A stretch of 64,000 nucleotides of DNA from positions 2,604,001-2,668,000 of the forward strand of contig NC_020891.1 in NCBI RefSeq assembly GCF_000355695.1, read 5' to 3'. This document shows positions 1 through 8,741 of the stretch, piece by piece. Under the pieces are notes generated by a model. That model did no database searches. It saw nothing but the letters and a program-made list of their open reading frames with translations, and was not told the origin of the DNA. The DNA is from Clavibacter nebraskensis NCPPB 2581 (GTDB lineage: Bacteria > Actinomycetota > Actinomycetes > Actinomycetales > Microbacteriaceae). The translations under genes were made by a program, and so were the position numbers. Position 1 is the first letter of the stretch. Each line of letters starts with the position of its first letter.

Positions 1-1043
1 GCCCCGATCTCCATCTGGTACCCGCCCGCGCCCGAGTTGCCCTCGAGGCGCATGCCGTTGATGCCGAGCTCGGAGACCATGGACGACGCGTTGCTCGTCG
101 GGATGGCAAGGAAGCCGCGCGCCGCCTTGTTGCCGGCGCCGCAGCCGATGACGCGCGTGTTCTCGAAGCGCGCGTTGGTGGGGGCGATGCGGATCCCGCC
201 CGCCGTGCAGTTCACGATCTCGGTGTCGCGCATCACGATGTCGATGGCGTTGACGCCGTCGCAGTCGACGCCCCAGGTGCCCGCCGTGATCACGCGCAGG
301 CCCTCGATGACGTTCGCGTAGGAGTACTCGTCGCTCGCCGCGGTGAATGCCGCGCGCGCGAAGAAGACCCCGGCGCCGCCGGTGGCGTTCAGCTCGATGT
401 CGGTGATCCGGCAGTGCAGCAGCGAGCGCAGGTAGAGCCCGTGGCGGCCCGTGCGCGTGCCGGTGATGCTGAAGCCGGTGAGCGAGACCGTCGCCTTGTT
501 GTTCGCGGCGGGCCCGGCGTCGGCGCCGATCTTGCCCTGCACCTTGAAGACGTCGCCCGTGGATCCCGCGATCTGCCGGATGGTCGTGACGCGCCGCCCG
601 TACCCCTCGATCGAGATGGCCGGGTACCCGTACGGCGCTCCCGAGAGGGGCTGCTTGGGCCAGGTGGCGCTCGAGTAGTCGATGCCGGTGGACGTGACGC
701 GGATCTCGCACGGCGGCAGGATCCCCCGACCGCCGGTCTTCTGCAGCGCCGCGAAGAAGGCTGTCATCGCCTTCGTGTGGTCCGCCGCCGACGACACGAA
801 GCCGAACTGCTCCGGGTAGTAGATGCGCGTCTGGTCGCCGACGACGGCGGCGGCCGAGGCGGACGGCGCCGCGGCGGGTGAGGCGACGGACGCGGCACCC
901 GCGGTCGCGCCGACGGCGGCGAGGAAGACGGAGCGGCGGCCGAGGAGCGGCGGGCGCTCGGCGGGCGCCGGGGCGTCCTGGGCGAGGGCCGCTTCGGGCA
1001 GGTCGGAGGTGGGCGCATGCGCGTCCGCGCGTGACTGGGGCAA
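1..1043 (-). CDS. Tat-exported parallel beta-helix (pectate-lyase-3-like) protein, 3' end outside window
   Basis: Reading the minus strand from a TTG at 1043 gives an open frame to the window edge (about 347 codons). GGAAGG lies 8-9 bases before the TTG, and no in-frame ATG or GTG fits better. Residues 35-65 form a twin-arginine signal (GRRSVFLAAVG, then an Ala-rich segment ending near SASA). The mature part begins with the aromatic run QTRIYYPEQFG, followed by short G/N/V/I-rich turns such as GLYLRSLLHCRITDIELNATGGAGVFF and NCTAGGIRI, typical of right-handed parallel beta-helices of the pectate-lyase-3/tailspike group. The fold and export route are supported. The substrate is unknown, though a plant or capsular polysaccharide is plausible. 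The C-terminus is cut off. Confidence 0.75.
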   Translation of the reverse strand, partial: MPQSRADAHAPTSDLPEAALAQDAPAPAERPPLLGRRSVFLAAVGATAGAASVASPAAAPSASAAAVVGDQTRIYYPEQFGFVSSAADHTKAMTAFFAALQKTGGRGILPPCEIRVTSTGIDYSSATWPKQPLSGAPYGYPAISIEGYGRRVTTIRQIAGSTGDVFKVQGKIGADAGPAANNKATVSLTGFSITGTRTGRHGLYLRSLLHCRITDIELNATGGAGVFFARAAFTAASDEYSYANVIEGLRVITAGTWGVDCDGVNAIDIVMRDTEIVNCTAGGIRIAPTNARFENTRVIGCGAGNKAARGFLAIPTSNASSMVSELGINGMRLEGNSGAGGYQMEIG

Positions 1044-1285
1044 GAGGGGAGCCTTCCGGGTGGGCCGTGCTGACGGGCGCGGACGGGTCGCGCCGATCCG
1101 CTCCCCCGAGCACCGGACGCCCCACGCTGGATACGGCAAGGGTGCGTCCCGCTGCCGCCCGGAGCGTATCCCCAGTTCGGGGCGGCGCGACCGCGGTCTC
1201 CACGGGGCCCGGATCCGCGTCGCCATGGGGATCGGGCCGCGCGCTCGGCGGCGACGGCGGATGCGCCGGTGCGATGCTGGGTCGC

Positions 1286-1531
1286 ATGAGCATGCAGGCC
1301 GACGAACCCGTGATCGCGATGCTGACCGCCGAGGAGACGAGCGAGCGCTACGACCTGCTGAAGTCCGCGCTGGAGGAGCACGACGACCGGGGAGTGCAGT
1401 ACCTGTCGGGCGTCGTCGGACGGCTGCTCGCCTACATCGACGGGCTCCGCGAGCCGGAGGAGAACCGGATCGCGCTCGAGCGGTACACGCAGCGGGTCGC
1501 GCTGCAATGGGCGCAGGAGGACGGCTCGTGA
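1286..1531 (+). CDS. Small conserved-looking hypothetical protein (81 aa)
   Basis: An 81-residue acidic, mostly helical protein: MSMQADEPVIAM start, then an amphipathic core (RYDLLKSALEEHDDRGVQYL, GRLLAYIDGL) ending WAQEDGS. It has no signal peptide, membrane segment or motif I recognise. The start is the ATG at 1286; a second in-frame ATG follows two codons later and no clear Shine-Dalgarno is visible. GATGCT lies 7 bases upstream, a weak match to the -10 arrangement seen at leaderless genes in this window. It is divergent from the beta-helix gene and convergent with the bacteriocin-like cassette, separated from the latter by a strong hairpin. Function unknown. Confidence 0.6.
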   Translation: MSMQADEPVIAMLTAEETSERYDLLKSALEEHDDRGVQYLSGVVGRLLAYIDGLREPEENRIALERYTQRVALQWAQEDGS

Positions 1532-1546
1532 GATGCCGTAGATGGA

Positions 1547-1601
1547 GAGACCGCCGCGCTCTCCGACCGTCCTGGGGAAGGTCAGAGAGCGCGGCGGTCT
1601 C
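1547..1601. terminator. Long perfect hairpin between convergent genes
   Basis: Two perfect 17-base arms (GAGACCGCCGCGCTCTC at 1547-1563 and its reverse complement at 1585-1601) enclose a 21-base loop in which GACC/GGTC can pair further. It lies just after the plus-strand small gene and just after the minus-strand membrane gene, so it can serve both directions. There is no U-tract, as is common in high-GC actinobacteria. Confidence 0.75.
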
Positions 1602-1607
1602 GGCGAT

Positions 1608-1778
1608 TCAGCGCTCTCGAGCTAGCCGACGACGCTCTCGCACGATGAGTAGGAGCGCCACCATCGGAAGCGCGGTACCCACCGCCCAGAATGCGGTCGC
1701 GAAGTCCGGCACCAGATGCGCGGTGGGAATCGCGATCAACGCGAGGATCAACAGGATGACCACCTTGAGCTTCGTCAT
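1608..1778 (-). CDS. Small two-helix membrane protein, candidate bacteriocin immunity protein (56 aa)
   Basis: A 56-residue protein: MTKLKVV, hydrophobic segment about residues 5-20, a short polar turn (HLVPDF), a second hydrophobic segment about 27-46, and a strongly basic tail RERRRLARER. Its ATG overlaps the TGA of the upstream secreted Cys-rich precursor gene (ATGA at 1778-1775), so the two are translationally coupled and presumably made together. Tiny, basic-tailed, two-helix proteins coupled to a secreted toxin gene often give self-immunity or assist export. The gene and topology are well supported by the overlap and composition; the immunity role is inference, since halocin C8 itself gets immunity from the precursor's N-terminal part. 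It ends just before the 1547-1601 terminator. Confidence 0.7.
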   Translation of the reverse strand: MTKLKVVILLILALIAIPTAHLVPDFATAFWAVGTALPMVALLLIVRERRRLARER

Positions 1779-2554
1779 GACATAGCCAGACCGACGCAGG
1801 TGCCCACGGTCCCACCGGCCACCCCAGCGAAGCCGACGATGCAGGCGACGCACCCTGTCCCGGGCGTGGCGCCGCAGAGAAGCGCGCATCCCGTGCCGAT
1901 GATCGTGATCACCCACTGCGAGATGCCCGCGTTCAGCAGACATTGATTGAGGGTGTCCCAATTGAAATCTGCATTCGTGATGTTAGAGCGGTTCGCGTCC
2001 ACCGCAGACGTCGAATCATTCGACGCCACCTTGTCGAGGCCGAGGACCCCGTTCTGCCACAGCTGCATTCGGCCGGAATCGGGGGTCATCGCGGTGAACA
2101 GCACCTCGCCTGTCGAAATCACCCTCAGATCGCGGTCGAGGAACACGGTGTACCCCGAGATGTCCAGCTGCTGGGGCGCTTCGGTGAAGGGCACGTGAAG
2201 GACGAACTGCCCACCCTCGGTCCTCCGGACATCTGCTCTCTGCGGGGCGAGGGCGCGGCCGCTTGACGTCGTCACGTCAGAGATGTGCGCGGCCGACAAG
2301 TACTGATCCAGCTCCTGAGCGGGGACGGTGGTGGTAGACCCGACGTACTGCGTGAGCCTGTCCAGGACGGTACCTGTCGGCGCGACCGGCGAGTCGAAGC
2401 TCGCCGCTCGTGCGTCGACCGTCGAAGGTGACACGTACACCGGAGGACGGTCACCGCTGTGAACGACACCGATGACGGCGACGACCGACATGACAGACAG
2501 GGCGACCCCAGCCATGTTCATGGGAATTACAGACATGGGGAATCTCTTTTGCAA
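1775..2554 (-). CDS. Secreted precursor with C-terminal halocin-C8-like Cys-rich peptide domain
   Basis: A 259-residue secreted precursor. The start is a TTG at 2554 with AGGAGG five bases upstream (2560-2565); this adds the basic N-terminus MQKRFP to the hydrophobic signal segment (residues 9-26). Using the later ATG at 2536 would leave a signal peptide without its positive charge. Residues about 30-190 form a polar, Cys-free domain. The last 66 residues (from about 194) are small, hydrophobic, Gly-rich and carry all six cysteines (205, 223, 227, 235, 238, 253) in a GCALLC...GCVAC...GTC arrangement. Long propeptide plus C-terminal Cys-rich hydrophobic peptide matches the layout of halocin C8 precursors, where the N-terminal part is the immunity protein. 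Family assignment is by pattern only. The sequence is visibly less GC-rich than its neighbours. It is followed by a coupled small membrane gene. Confidence 0.7.
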   Translation of the reverse strand: MQKRFPMSVIPMNMAGVALSVMSVVAVIGVVHSGDRPPVYVSPSTVDARAASFDSPVAPTGTVLDRLTQYVGSTTTVPAQELDQYLSAAHISDVTTSSGRALAPQRADVRRTEGGQFVLHVPFTEAPQQLDISGYTVFLDRDLRVISTGEVLFTAMTPDSGRMQLWQNGVLGLDKVASNDSTSAVDANRSNITNADFNWDTLNQCLLNAGISQWVITIIGTGCALLCGATPGTGCVACIVGFAGVAGGTVGTCVGLAMS

Positions 2555-2670
2555 GCGAACCTCCTGGAGACACACCCATCGAGGCGCGACGCCGAGAATC
2601 CGCGTCGCGCATCCGATGATATGAAGAGATGCTCTACCTCGCGACGAGTTGCGTGCTCGTTCCGAAGACG

Positions 2671-3600
2671 CTAGGAGCCCGTCGCGCGGATCCCCCAGCT
2701 CAGCGTCCACTCCTCGCCGGGCGCCAGGCGGCGGACGCCCACGCCCGAGTTGAAGGCGTCCGCGGGCGCGGTCATCGGCTCGATCGCGACGGCCTGGCCG
2801 CCGTGGGTCGGGAACTCGCGCGGCGTGTAGACCTGCAGGAACCGGAAGGACCCGTCCGCCCACAGCTCGACGCCGCGGCCGTCCGGCGCGGTGAGGCCGT
2901 GGCGGCTCGTGCCGCCCTCCACGTGCACATCGCCGTATCCCGTGTTGAGGTCGAGCTCGCCGACGACGCGGCCCTGGCGGAGGTCCTCGTCGGCGCCGTC
3001 GACGGGGTGGTCGGCGATCGGGATGAGCGCATCGTCGACCTCGGACCAGGTGTCCGCCCGGACCGTGAGGGTGAGCTCCGACGAGGGCACGCCGCCGATC
3101 GCGAGATACGGGTGGGCGCCGACCGCGACGGGCGCCGCGCGGTCCGCGTCGTTGCGGATGCGGTGCGTGACGACGAGGCCGTCGTCCGTGAGCCGGTAGG
3201 TGACCGAGGTGTCGAGGAGGAACGGGTAGCCGTGCTGCGGGAAGACGGTCGCGGAGAGGGTCACGCGGTCGTCGGCGCGGTCGGAGGCCGTGTAGCCGGT
3301 GTTGCGGAGGAGGCCGTGGGACGCGTTGCCGAGCGAGGGCTCGGAGACGTCGAGCGCCTGGGACTTCCCGTCGAGCTCGTAGCGGGCGCCGCGGATCCGG
3401 TTCGGCCAGGGCACGAGGACCATGCCGGCGCCCATCGGCGCCACGACGTCGTCGCCGTAGGGCTCGACGAGGTCGACGCCGTCGAGGGTCAGGCCGCGGA
3501 TCGCGGCCGCGAGCTGCACGACGGTGGCGCGGAGCTCGCCCGTCGGGCCGGCGTGGACGAGGTGGTGCTGCTCTCCGGTGACGGGTCTCATGGGATCCAC
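2671..3600 (-). CDS. galM: Aldose 1-epimerase (galactose mutarotase)
   Basis: This 309-residue cytoplasmic enzyme interconverts alpha and beta anomers of galactose/glucose and feeds galactokinase. The galactose mutarotase fold is indicated by WPNRIRGARYELDG near 65-78, the catalytic-His region SHGLLRNTGY near 93, GAHPYLAIG near 161 (second His), and the catalytic Glu in VAIEPMTAPADAFNSG near 270. Length is normal for the family. The start is GTG at 3600, two bases beyond the TAA of deoR (TAAcGTG), or the ATG at 3591; neither has a strong Shine-Dalgarno, so re-initiation after deoR is likely. It is cotranscribed with the DeoR regulator and divergent from galT-galK, consistent with a galactose-utilisation locus. 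Confidence 0.93.
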   Translation of the reverse strand: MDPMRPVTGEQHHLVHAGPTGELRATVVQLAAAIRGLTLDGVDLVEPYGDDVVAPMGAGMVLVPWPNRIRGARYELDGKSQALDVSEPSLGNASHGLLRNTGYTASDRADDRVTLSATVFPQHGYPFLLDTSVTYRLTDDGLVVTHRIRNDADRAAPVAVGAHPYLAIGGVPSSELTLTVRADTWSEVDDALIPIADHPVDGADEDLRQGRVVGELDLNTGYGDVHVEGGTSRHGLTAPDGRGVELWADGSFRFLQVYTPREFPTHGGQAVAIEPMTAPADAFNSGVGVRRLAPGEEWTLSWGIRATGS

Positions 3601-3601
3601 G

Positions 3602-4426
3602 TTACGGCCGCCCGGCGCCGGGCGGCCCTCCCGCCGCGACGACGCGCAGGCCGGCGTCGCGCAGGCGGCCCACCTCGTGCGGGTCGGCGCCGGGGTCGGT
3701 GAGCAGCGTGTCGACCAGGTCGAGCGGCGCGACGGATCCGAGGTGGGTGCGGCCGAGCTTCGCGCCGTCCGCGACGACCACCGTGCGGGCGCTCGCGGCG
3801 ACCATCCGCCGCTTCACCTCGGCCTCGGGAAGGTTCACGTTGGTGATCCCCCGCTCCACGTCGACGCCGTTGCAGCCGATGATCGCGAGGTCCGGGTGCA
3901 GGCGGTCGAGCACGACGGTGGCGAGCGGATCCACCAGGCTGTGCTGCAGCGCCCGGAGCGTGCCTCCCGTGACGACCACGGTGAAGCGCGGCATGGCCCG
4001 CTCGAGCTCGAGCGCCAGCGTGAGCCCGTTCGTGATGACCGTGACGTCGACGAGGTCCTCGCGCGCGACCAGCGCCCGCGCCACCTGGAGCGTCGTGCTG
4101 CCCACGTCGAGCAGCACGCTCTGCCCGCTCTCCACGAGGTCGGCGGCGGCGCGGCCGATGGCGCGCTTGGCGTCGGCGGCCGACTCGAGCGTCACCTCGA
4201 GGCTCTGCTCGCGCGCGGCGAGGCCGGAGCGGAGGACCGCGCCGCCGTGCACGCGCTGGACGGCGGCGGAGTCGGCGAGCGCGTCGAGGTCGGCGCGGAT
4301 GGTGACGGCGGAGACGCCCGCGTCGGCCGCCAGCTCGGCGACGGTCGCGAAGCCGCGGTCGCCGAGCCGTTCGAGGATGCGCGACCGGCGGGTCGCCGCG
4401 GGGACGGATGCGCAGTCGTCGGCCAT
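3602..4426 (-). CDS. DeoR-family transcriptional regulator of the galactose locus
   Basis: A 274-residue DeoR/GlpR-type repressor. The N-terminal winged helix-turn-helix spans about residues 13-70 (RRSRILERLGDRGFATVAELA, then GVSAVTIRADLDALADSAAVQRVHGGAV). The sugar-phosphate-sensing domain shows the family signatures DVGSTTLQVARAL and VVADGAKLGR. The start is ATG at 4426 with GGGAGG 8 bases upstream. It is divergent from galT with only 93 bp between them, and galM follows almost immediately. It probably represses galTK and its own galM operon until a galactose-derived sugar phosphate binds; this target assignment is from context. Confidence 0.9.
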   Translation of the reverse strand: MADDCASVPAATRRSRILERLGDRGFATVAELAADAGVSAVTIRADLDALADSAAVQRVHGGAVLRSGLAAREQSLEVTLESAADAKRAIGRAAADLVESGQSVLLDVGSTTLQVARALVAREDLVDVTVITNGLTLALELERAMPRFTVVVTGGTLRALQHSLVDPLATVVLDRLHPDLAIIGCNGVDVERGITNVNLPEAEVKRRMVAASARTVVVADGAKLGRTHLGSVAPLDLVDTLLTDPGADPHEVGRLRDAGLRVVAAGGPPGAGRP

Positions 4427-4519
4427 GCGGCGAGCCTCCCGCACGCGGTTGCCGGAACGCAAGCCGGCGCTTTCGCGAGCGCAGATCCGGTGCCCGGGAG
4501 CCCGTAGGATCGGGGCATC
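4427..4519. promoter_or_regulatory. Divergent deoR / galT promoter region
   Basis: This 93-bp gap must hold both promoters and any operator. On the plus strand TAGGAT (4505-4510) lies nine bases before the galT ATG, a good -10 that would place the transcript start within a few bases of the start codon. On the minus strand the deoR Shine-Dalgarno GGGAGG is seen. No long perfect operator palindrome is evident. Confidence 0.55.
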
Positions 4520-5658
4520 ATGCATGCCGACCAGACCGTCACGACGTCGCCGTCCGGGATCACGCAGCGCCGCACGCGGCTGTCCGACGGCCGCGAGCTC
4601 GTCTACTTCGACGACGCCGACACGACCCTCCCGCCCGAGCGCGCCGCCGATGCGCGCCCCGCCGCGCCCCGCCCGCCCACCGCGACGATGCGGCAGGACG
4701 TGCTCACGGGCGAGTGGGTCTCCATCGCGGCCGCGCGCCAGAACCGGGCGCACCTCCCCCCGGCGGAGCTGGATCCCCTCGCCCCCGCGAGCCCGACCAA
4801 CCCGTCCGAGATCCCGAGCATGTACGACGTCGCGGTCTTCGAGAACAAGTCGCCGTCCTTCGGCCCCGCGCTCGCCGACGCGGACGGCGTGGACGCGCCC
4901 GCCGACGACGACGACCTCACCTCCATCGGCCTGGAGCGCACCCGCACCTCGGTCGGCCGCTGCGAGGTCGTCTGCTTCAGCCCCGCGCACACCGGCTCGT
5001 TCAGCGGCCTCACGCCGTCGCGCGCCCGCACGGTCGTCGAGGCGTGGGCCGAGCGCACGCGCGCGCTCTCGGCGATGCCCGGGATCCGCCAGGTGTTCCC
5101 GTTCGAGAACCGCGGCGAGGCCATCGGCGTGACGCTGCACCACCCGCACGGGCAGATCTACTCGTACCCCTACGTCACGCCGCGCACGCGCCGCCTCGTC
5201 GAGTCGATCGAGCGGTTCGGGCCGGGCCTGTTCCAGCGGATCCTGGAGACCGAGCAGGCGTCCGAGCGCGTCGTGCTCCGCGGCGAGCACTTCACCGCGT
5301 TCGTGCCGTTCGCGGCCCGCTGGCCCGTGGAGATCCACCTGCTCCCCCACCGCCACGTGCCCGACCTCGGGGAGACGACCGAGGCCGAGCGCGACGAGCT
5401 GGCGACGATGTACCTGCGGCTCCTCAAGGGGATGGACCGGCTGTACGACACCCCGACGCCGTACATCGCCGCCTGGCACCAGGCGCCCGTGGACGCGCAC
5501 CGCGACGAGATCCGGCTGATGCTGCAGATCACGTCGCCGCGCCGCGCGGCCGACAAGCTCAAGTTCCTGGCCGGATCCGAGGCGGCCATGGGCGCCTGGA
5601 TCGGCGACGTGCCGCCGGAGAAGGCGGCCGAGATGATCCGGAAGGCAGTGGAGGACGC

Positions 5659-5662
<4 letters not shown>
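4520..5662 (+). CDS. galT: Galactose-1-phosphate uridylyltransferase
   Basis: A 380-residue Leloir enzyme that swaps UMP between UDP-glucose and galactose-1-phosphate. The N-terminal half contains MRQDVLTGEWVSIAAARQNR (57-76), ENKSPSFG, and the active-site HHPHGQIYSYPYV with nucleophilic His210. The C-terminal half contains EIHLLPHRHVPD and AAWHQAPV (metal and substrate histidines). An N-terminal extension of about 55 residues precedes the usual MRxDxLTGEW start, common in actinobacteria. The start ATG at 4520 is nine bases after a -10 hexamer with no room for a Shine-Dalgarno, suggesting a leaderless or near-leaderless mRNA. Its TGA overlaps the galK ATG (ATGA). Confidence 0.95.
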
Positions 5663-6819
<1,157 letters not shown>

Positions 6820-6828
6820 GGTGCGGCC

Positions 6829-6834
6829 TACCCT
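6829..6834 (+). promoter_or_regulatory. -10 element of a leaderless promoter
   Basis: TACCCT is followed by exactly six bases (GGCGGC) and then the ATG of the gamma-carbonic-anhydrase-like gene, which has no Shine-Dalgarno. This spacing puts the transcript start at the start codon itself. Confidence 0.5.
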
Positions 6835-6840
6835 GGCGGC

Positions 6841-7428
6841 ATGACCGTCGATCCCCAGGCCACCGTCCGCGCGCTCCCCGGATCGCCCGCGCCCGACATC
6901 GCGCCCGACGCCCTGGTGGCGGCGGGTGCGCGCGTCGTCGGGCGGGTGACGCTCGCCGCGGGATCCAGCGTGTGGTTCAACGCCGTGCTGCGCGCCGAGG
7001 CCGCGGACATCGCGATCGGCGCGCGCTCCAACCTGCAGGACAACGTGAGCTGCCACGTCGACGCGGGCTTCCCGCTCACCGTCGGCACCGGCGTGAGCGT
7101 CGGCCACAACGCGGTGCTGCACGGCTGCACGATCGAGGACGACTGCATCGTGGGCATGTCCGCCACCGTGATGAACGGCGCGCACGTCGGCCGCGAGTCG
7201 CTCCTCGCGGGCGGCACCGTCGTGCTCGAGGGGCAGGTGATCCCGCCCCGCTCGCTCGTCGCCGGGGTGCCCGGCAAGGTGCGGCGCGAGCTCACGGACG
7301 AGGAGGTCGCGGGCCTCCGCGCCAACGCGGACCACTACGTGGAGAACGCGCGCCTGCACGCGGGCGCGATCCCGACGCCGGCCGTCCTGCTGAGCGCGGA
7401 CCCCGGACGGGAGGAGGGGACGGCCTGA
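6841..7428 (+). CDS. Gamma-carbonic-anhydrase-like left-handed beta-helix protein
   Basis: A 195-residue hexapeptide-repeat protein of the gamma carbonic anhydrase / PaaY-YrdA group. Hexapeptide turns run from about 20 to 150 (GARVVGRVTLAAGSSVWFNAVLRAE, IAIGARSNLQDN). The metal-ligand histidines are present: CHVD near 79 and GHNAVLHG near 92-97. A C-terminal helix follows (ELTDEEVAGLRANADHYVENAR). It may bind Zn or Fe at the trimer interface and hydrate CO2, but many family members lack proven activity. The start is ATG at 6841 without Shine-Dalgarno, six bases after a -10 hexamer. It follows galK by 21 bp but probably has its own promoter. Confidence 0.85.
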   Translation: MTVDPQATVRALPGSPAPDIAPDALVAAGARVVGRVTLAAGSSVWFNAVLRAEAADIAIGARSNLQDNVSCHVDAGFPLTVGTGVSVGHNAVLHGCTIEDDCIVGMSATVMNGAHVGRESLLAGGTVVLEGQVIPPRSLVAGVPGKVRRELTDEEVAGLRANADHYVENARLHAGAIPTPAVLLSADPGREEGTA

Positions 7429-7510
7429 CCGGCCGCCCCCTCGTGCACCCTGATCTCCTTGCACGCCAGTAGACACTTCGCTCGGGCTCCGGCGCGAGTG
7501 TCCGCGTGAA

Positions 7511-7804
7511 CTAGTCGATCGGAACGGTAGTGCGGGTGAACGTGCTCGACACGCCAGCCGCTGCGAAGGCGACCGCGGCTGCGGCGATGAGGGTGGCAGC
7601 GATCACCGCGATGGCACTCCAGAGAACCACCGCCTCCCGCCGAGGGGGCCGTCGTGCAAGCCGGTTCACCGCGATCGCGACCACCACCACCTGCACAGCC
7701 AGCGACCATGCGGTCCCGAGTAGGAGCACGGACGAGACGACTGCCGCCAACAGCAGCCACCAGTGCGTTGAGCTCGTTCGCGGACGATCTGTCATGGTCG
7801 TCAT
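7511..7804 (-). CDS. Small multi-helix membrane protein coupled to a secreted protein
   Basis: A 97-residue protein, MTTMTDRPRTSSTHWW, then three hydrophobic stretches (about 17-45, 59-82 with a basic RRPPRRE linker between them) and a polar end VSSTFTRTTVPID. The ATG at 7804 begins four bases after the TAG of the secreted gene at 7809-8444, so the pair is almost certainly cotranscribed. A second Met codon three residues later is an alternative start. The family is not recognised. By analogy with the first cassette it could protect the producer or help export the partner; this is inference. Base composition is more AT-rich than the neighbouring galactose and folate genes. Confidence 0.65.
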   Translation of the reverse strand: MTTMTDRPRTSSTHWWLLLAAVVSSVLLLGTAWSLAVQVVVVAIAVNRLARRPPRREAVVLWSAIAVIAATLIAAAAVAFAAAGVSSTFTRTTVPID

Positions 7805-7808
7805 GGTG

Positions 7809-8444
7809 CTATACGTTCCTGATCGAACCGGTCCCACGGGTCGGGTCCCCCACGACCGTGCTGACGGTGTGCAGCTTCGTGAACGACAAAGGCGCTCCCG
7901 TGAATGCGTAGCTCATGGTGTGGCGCGCGCTGCACGTCCCACGACCTTTGCTGACGTAGTCCGACGAGCTGGTGGATCCCGCCAAACCGAAACCGCTGAA
8001 TGATCCGACGCACTCCAGATTGCGCTTCACGGCCCCAGCCGTCGCCTCGAACGTGTAGCTCGATGTGAAGTTGCCCACTTCGACGCCGAAGACGCGGACC
8101 GCCTGCTTGTCCACGACTTGCCGGGTCCTCACAGCCGCTGCCATCGTGGAGAAGTGCGGCGTCGTCGACGGGGTGGAGGTCGCGACCACGACAGGTCCGA
8201 ACGTGAAGAGCGAGTTCGGGTCCGCGAGGTAGGAGTCCTGGACATCGTCCGGCAACTCGGCGAACTTCGCCTCGAGAGCCGATGCCGTTCCCGGTGAGAC
8301 GCCGAAGTCGGAGATGAATTCGGAGAAAGTCACGACGTTGTCCGAAGCGGATGCCGCTGCCTGGGCCTGGTCAGGCAGCCCGACAGCGAAGAGGGACGCC
8401 ACCGCGATTCCTGCAGCGAGAATCGAGATTCGAACAGATTCCAC
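7809..8444 (-). CDS. Secreted protein of unknown family, first gene of a two-gene cassette
   Basis: A 211-residue protein with a Sec signal peptide: basic/hydrophobic residues 1-28 (MESVRISILAAGIAVASLFAV) and a likely AQA|A cleavage near 28-31. The mature part has an acidic N-terminal section (DNVVTFSEFISDFGVSPGTA) and a Ser/Thr/Gly-rich beta-type C-terminal half with only two cysteines (ECVGSF and GTCSARH), which could form one disulphide. The start is GTG at 8444 with AAAGGG eight bases upstream. I do not recognise the family. It is followed by a coupled membrane gene, mirroring the cassette at 1608-2554, and lies in locally less GC-rich sequence. A secreted toxin, adhesin or effector are all possible. 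Confidence 0.7.
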   Translation of the reverse strand: MESVRISILAAGIAVASLFAVGLPDQAQAAASASDNVVTFSEFISDFGVSPGTASALEAKFAELPDDVQDSYLADPNSLFTFGPVVVATSTPSTTPHFSTMAAAVRTRQVVDKQAVRVFGVEVGNFTSSYTFEATAGAVKRNLECVGSFSGFGLAGSTSSSDYVSKGRGTCSARHTMSYAFTGAPLSFTKLHTVSTVVGDPTRGTGSIRNV

Positions 8445-8703
8445 GAGATGCCCTTTCGTGGCACGAGATCACACGCGCAGCCGGCGCAACGTGCGTTAGC
8501 GCCGAGACTAGGGGGAAGTCCGTCTGCGAACCAGCATGTGCGTCATTCCAGATGAGCCTTGCTTCAGCCTCACACACGCGATATCTTCGGCTTATATTTC
8601 TAGACCAAAGAAATAGCCTCTCATGGCCGCCATCTCGTAGGGCCTCGTGGCCGTCGGTCACGTTCGCTCACGAAAATCCCTCCCGCCCGGAAACGAGCGA
8701 AGA
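8445..8703. other. Non-coding AT-rich stretch upstream of the secreted cassette
   Basis: No convincing gene. The segment about 8560-8635 is markedly AT-rich for this genome (for example TTATATTTCTAGACC). AGACTA at 8505-8510 reads TAGTCT on the minus strand and could be the -10 of the cassette, with TGGTTC 17 bases further upstream as a weak -35. It probably contains the promoter of the 7809-8444 gene. Confidence 0.4.
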
Positions 8704-8740
8704 GGCGCCTCCGCTCAGCTGACCCACGGAGGCGAGCGCC
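8704..8740 (-). terminator. Terminator downstream of folD
   Basis: Starts two bases after the folD stop. GGCGCCTCCG pairs with CGGAGGC and, after a three-base bulge, GCC, around a 13-base loop. Strong GC stem without a U-tract. Confidence 0.55.
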
Positions 8741-8741
8741 G

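Noticed and set aside
1775-2863. Longer 362-residue version of the bacteriocin precursor
   Set aside because: The extra N-terminal 100 residues are out-of-context Arg-rich sequence running into the galM 3' end; the AGGAGG-TTG at 2554 gives a proper signal peptide.
8371-8661. 96-codon minus-strand ORF upstream of the secreted-protein gene
   Set aside because: Cys/Arg-rich composition, overlaps the start of the well-supported gene at 7809-8444 and covers its probable promoter.
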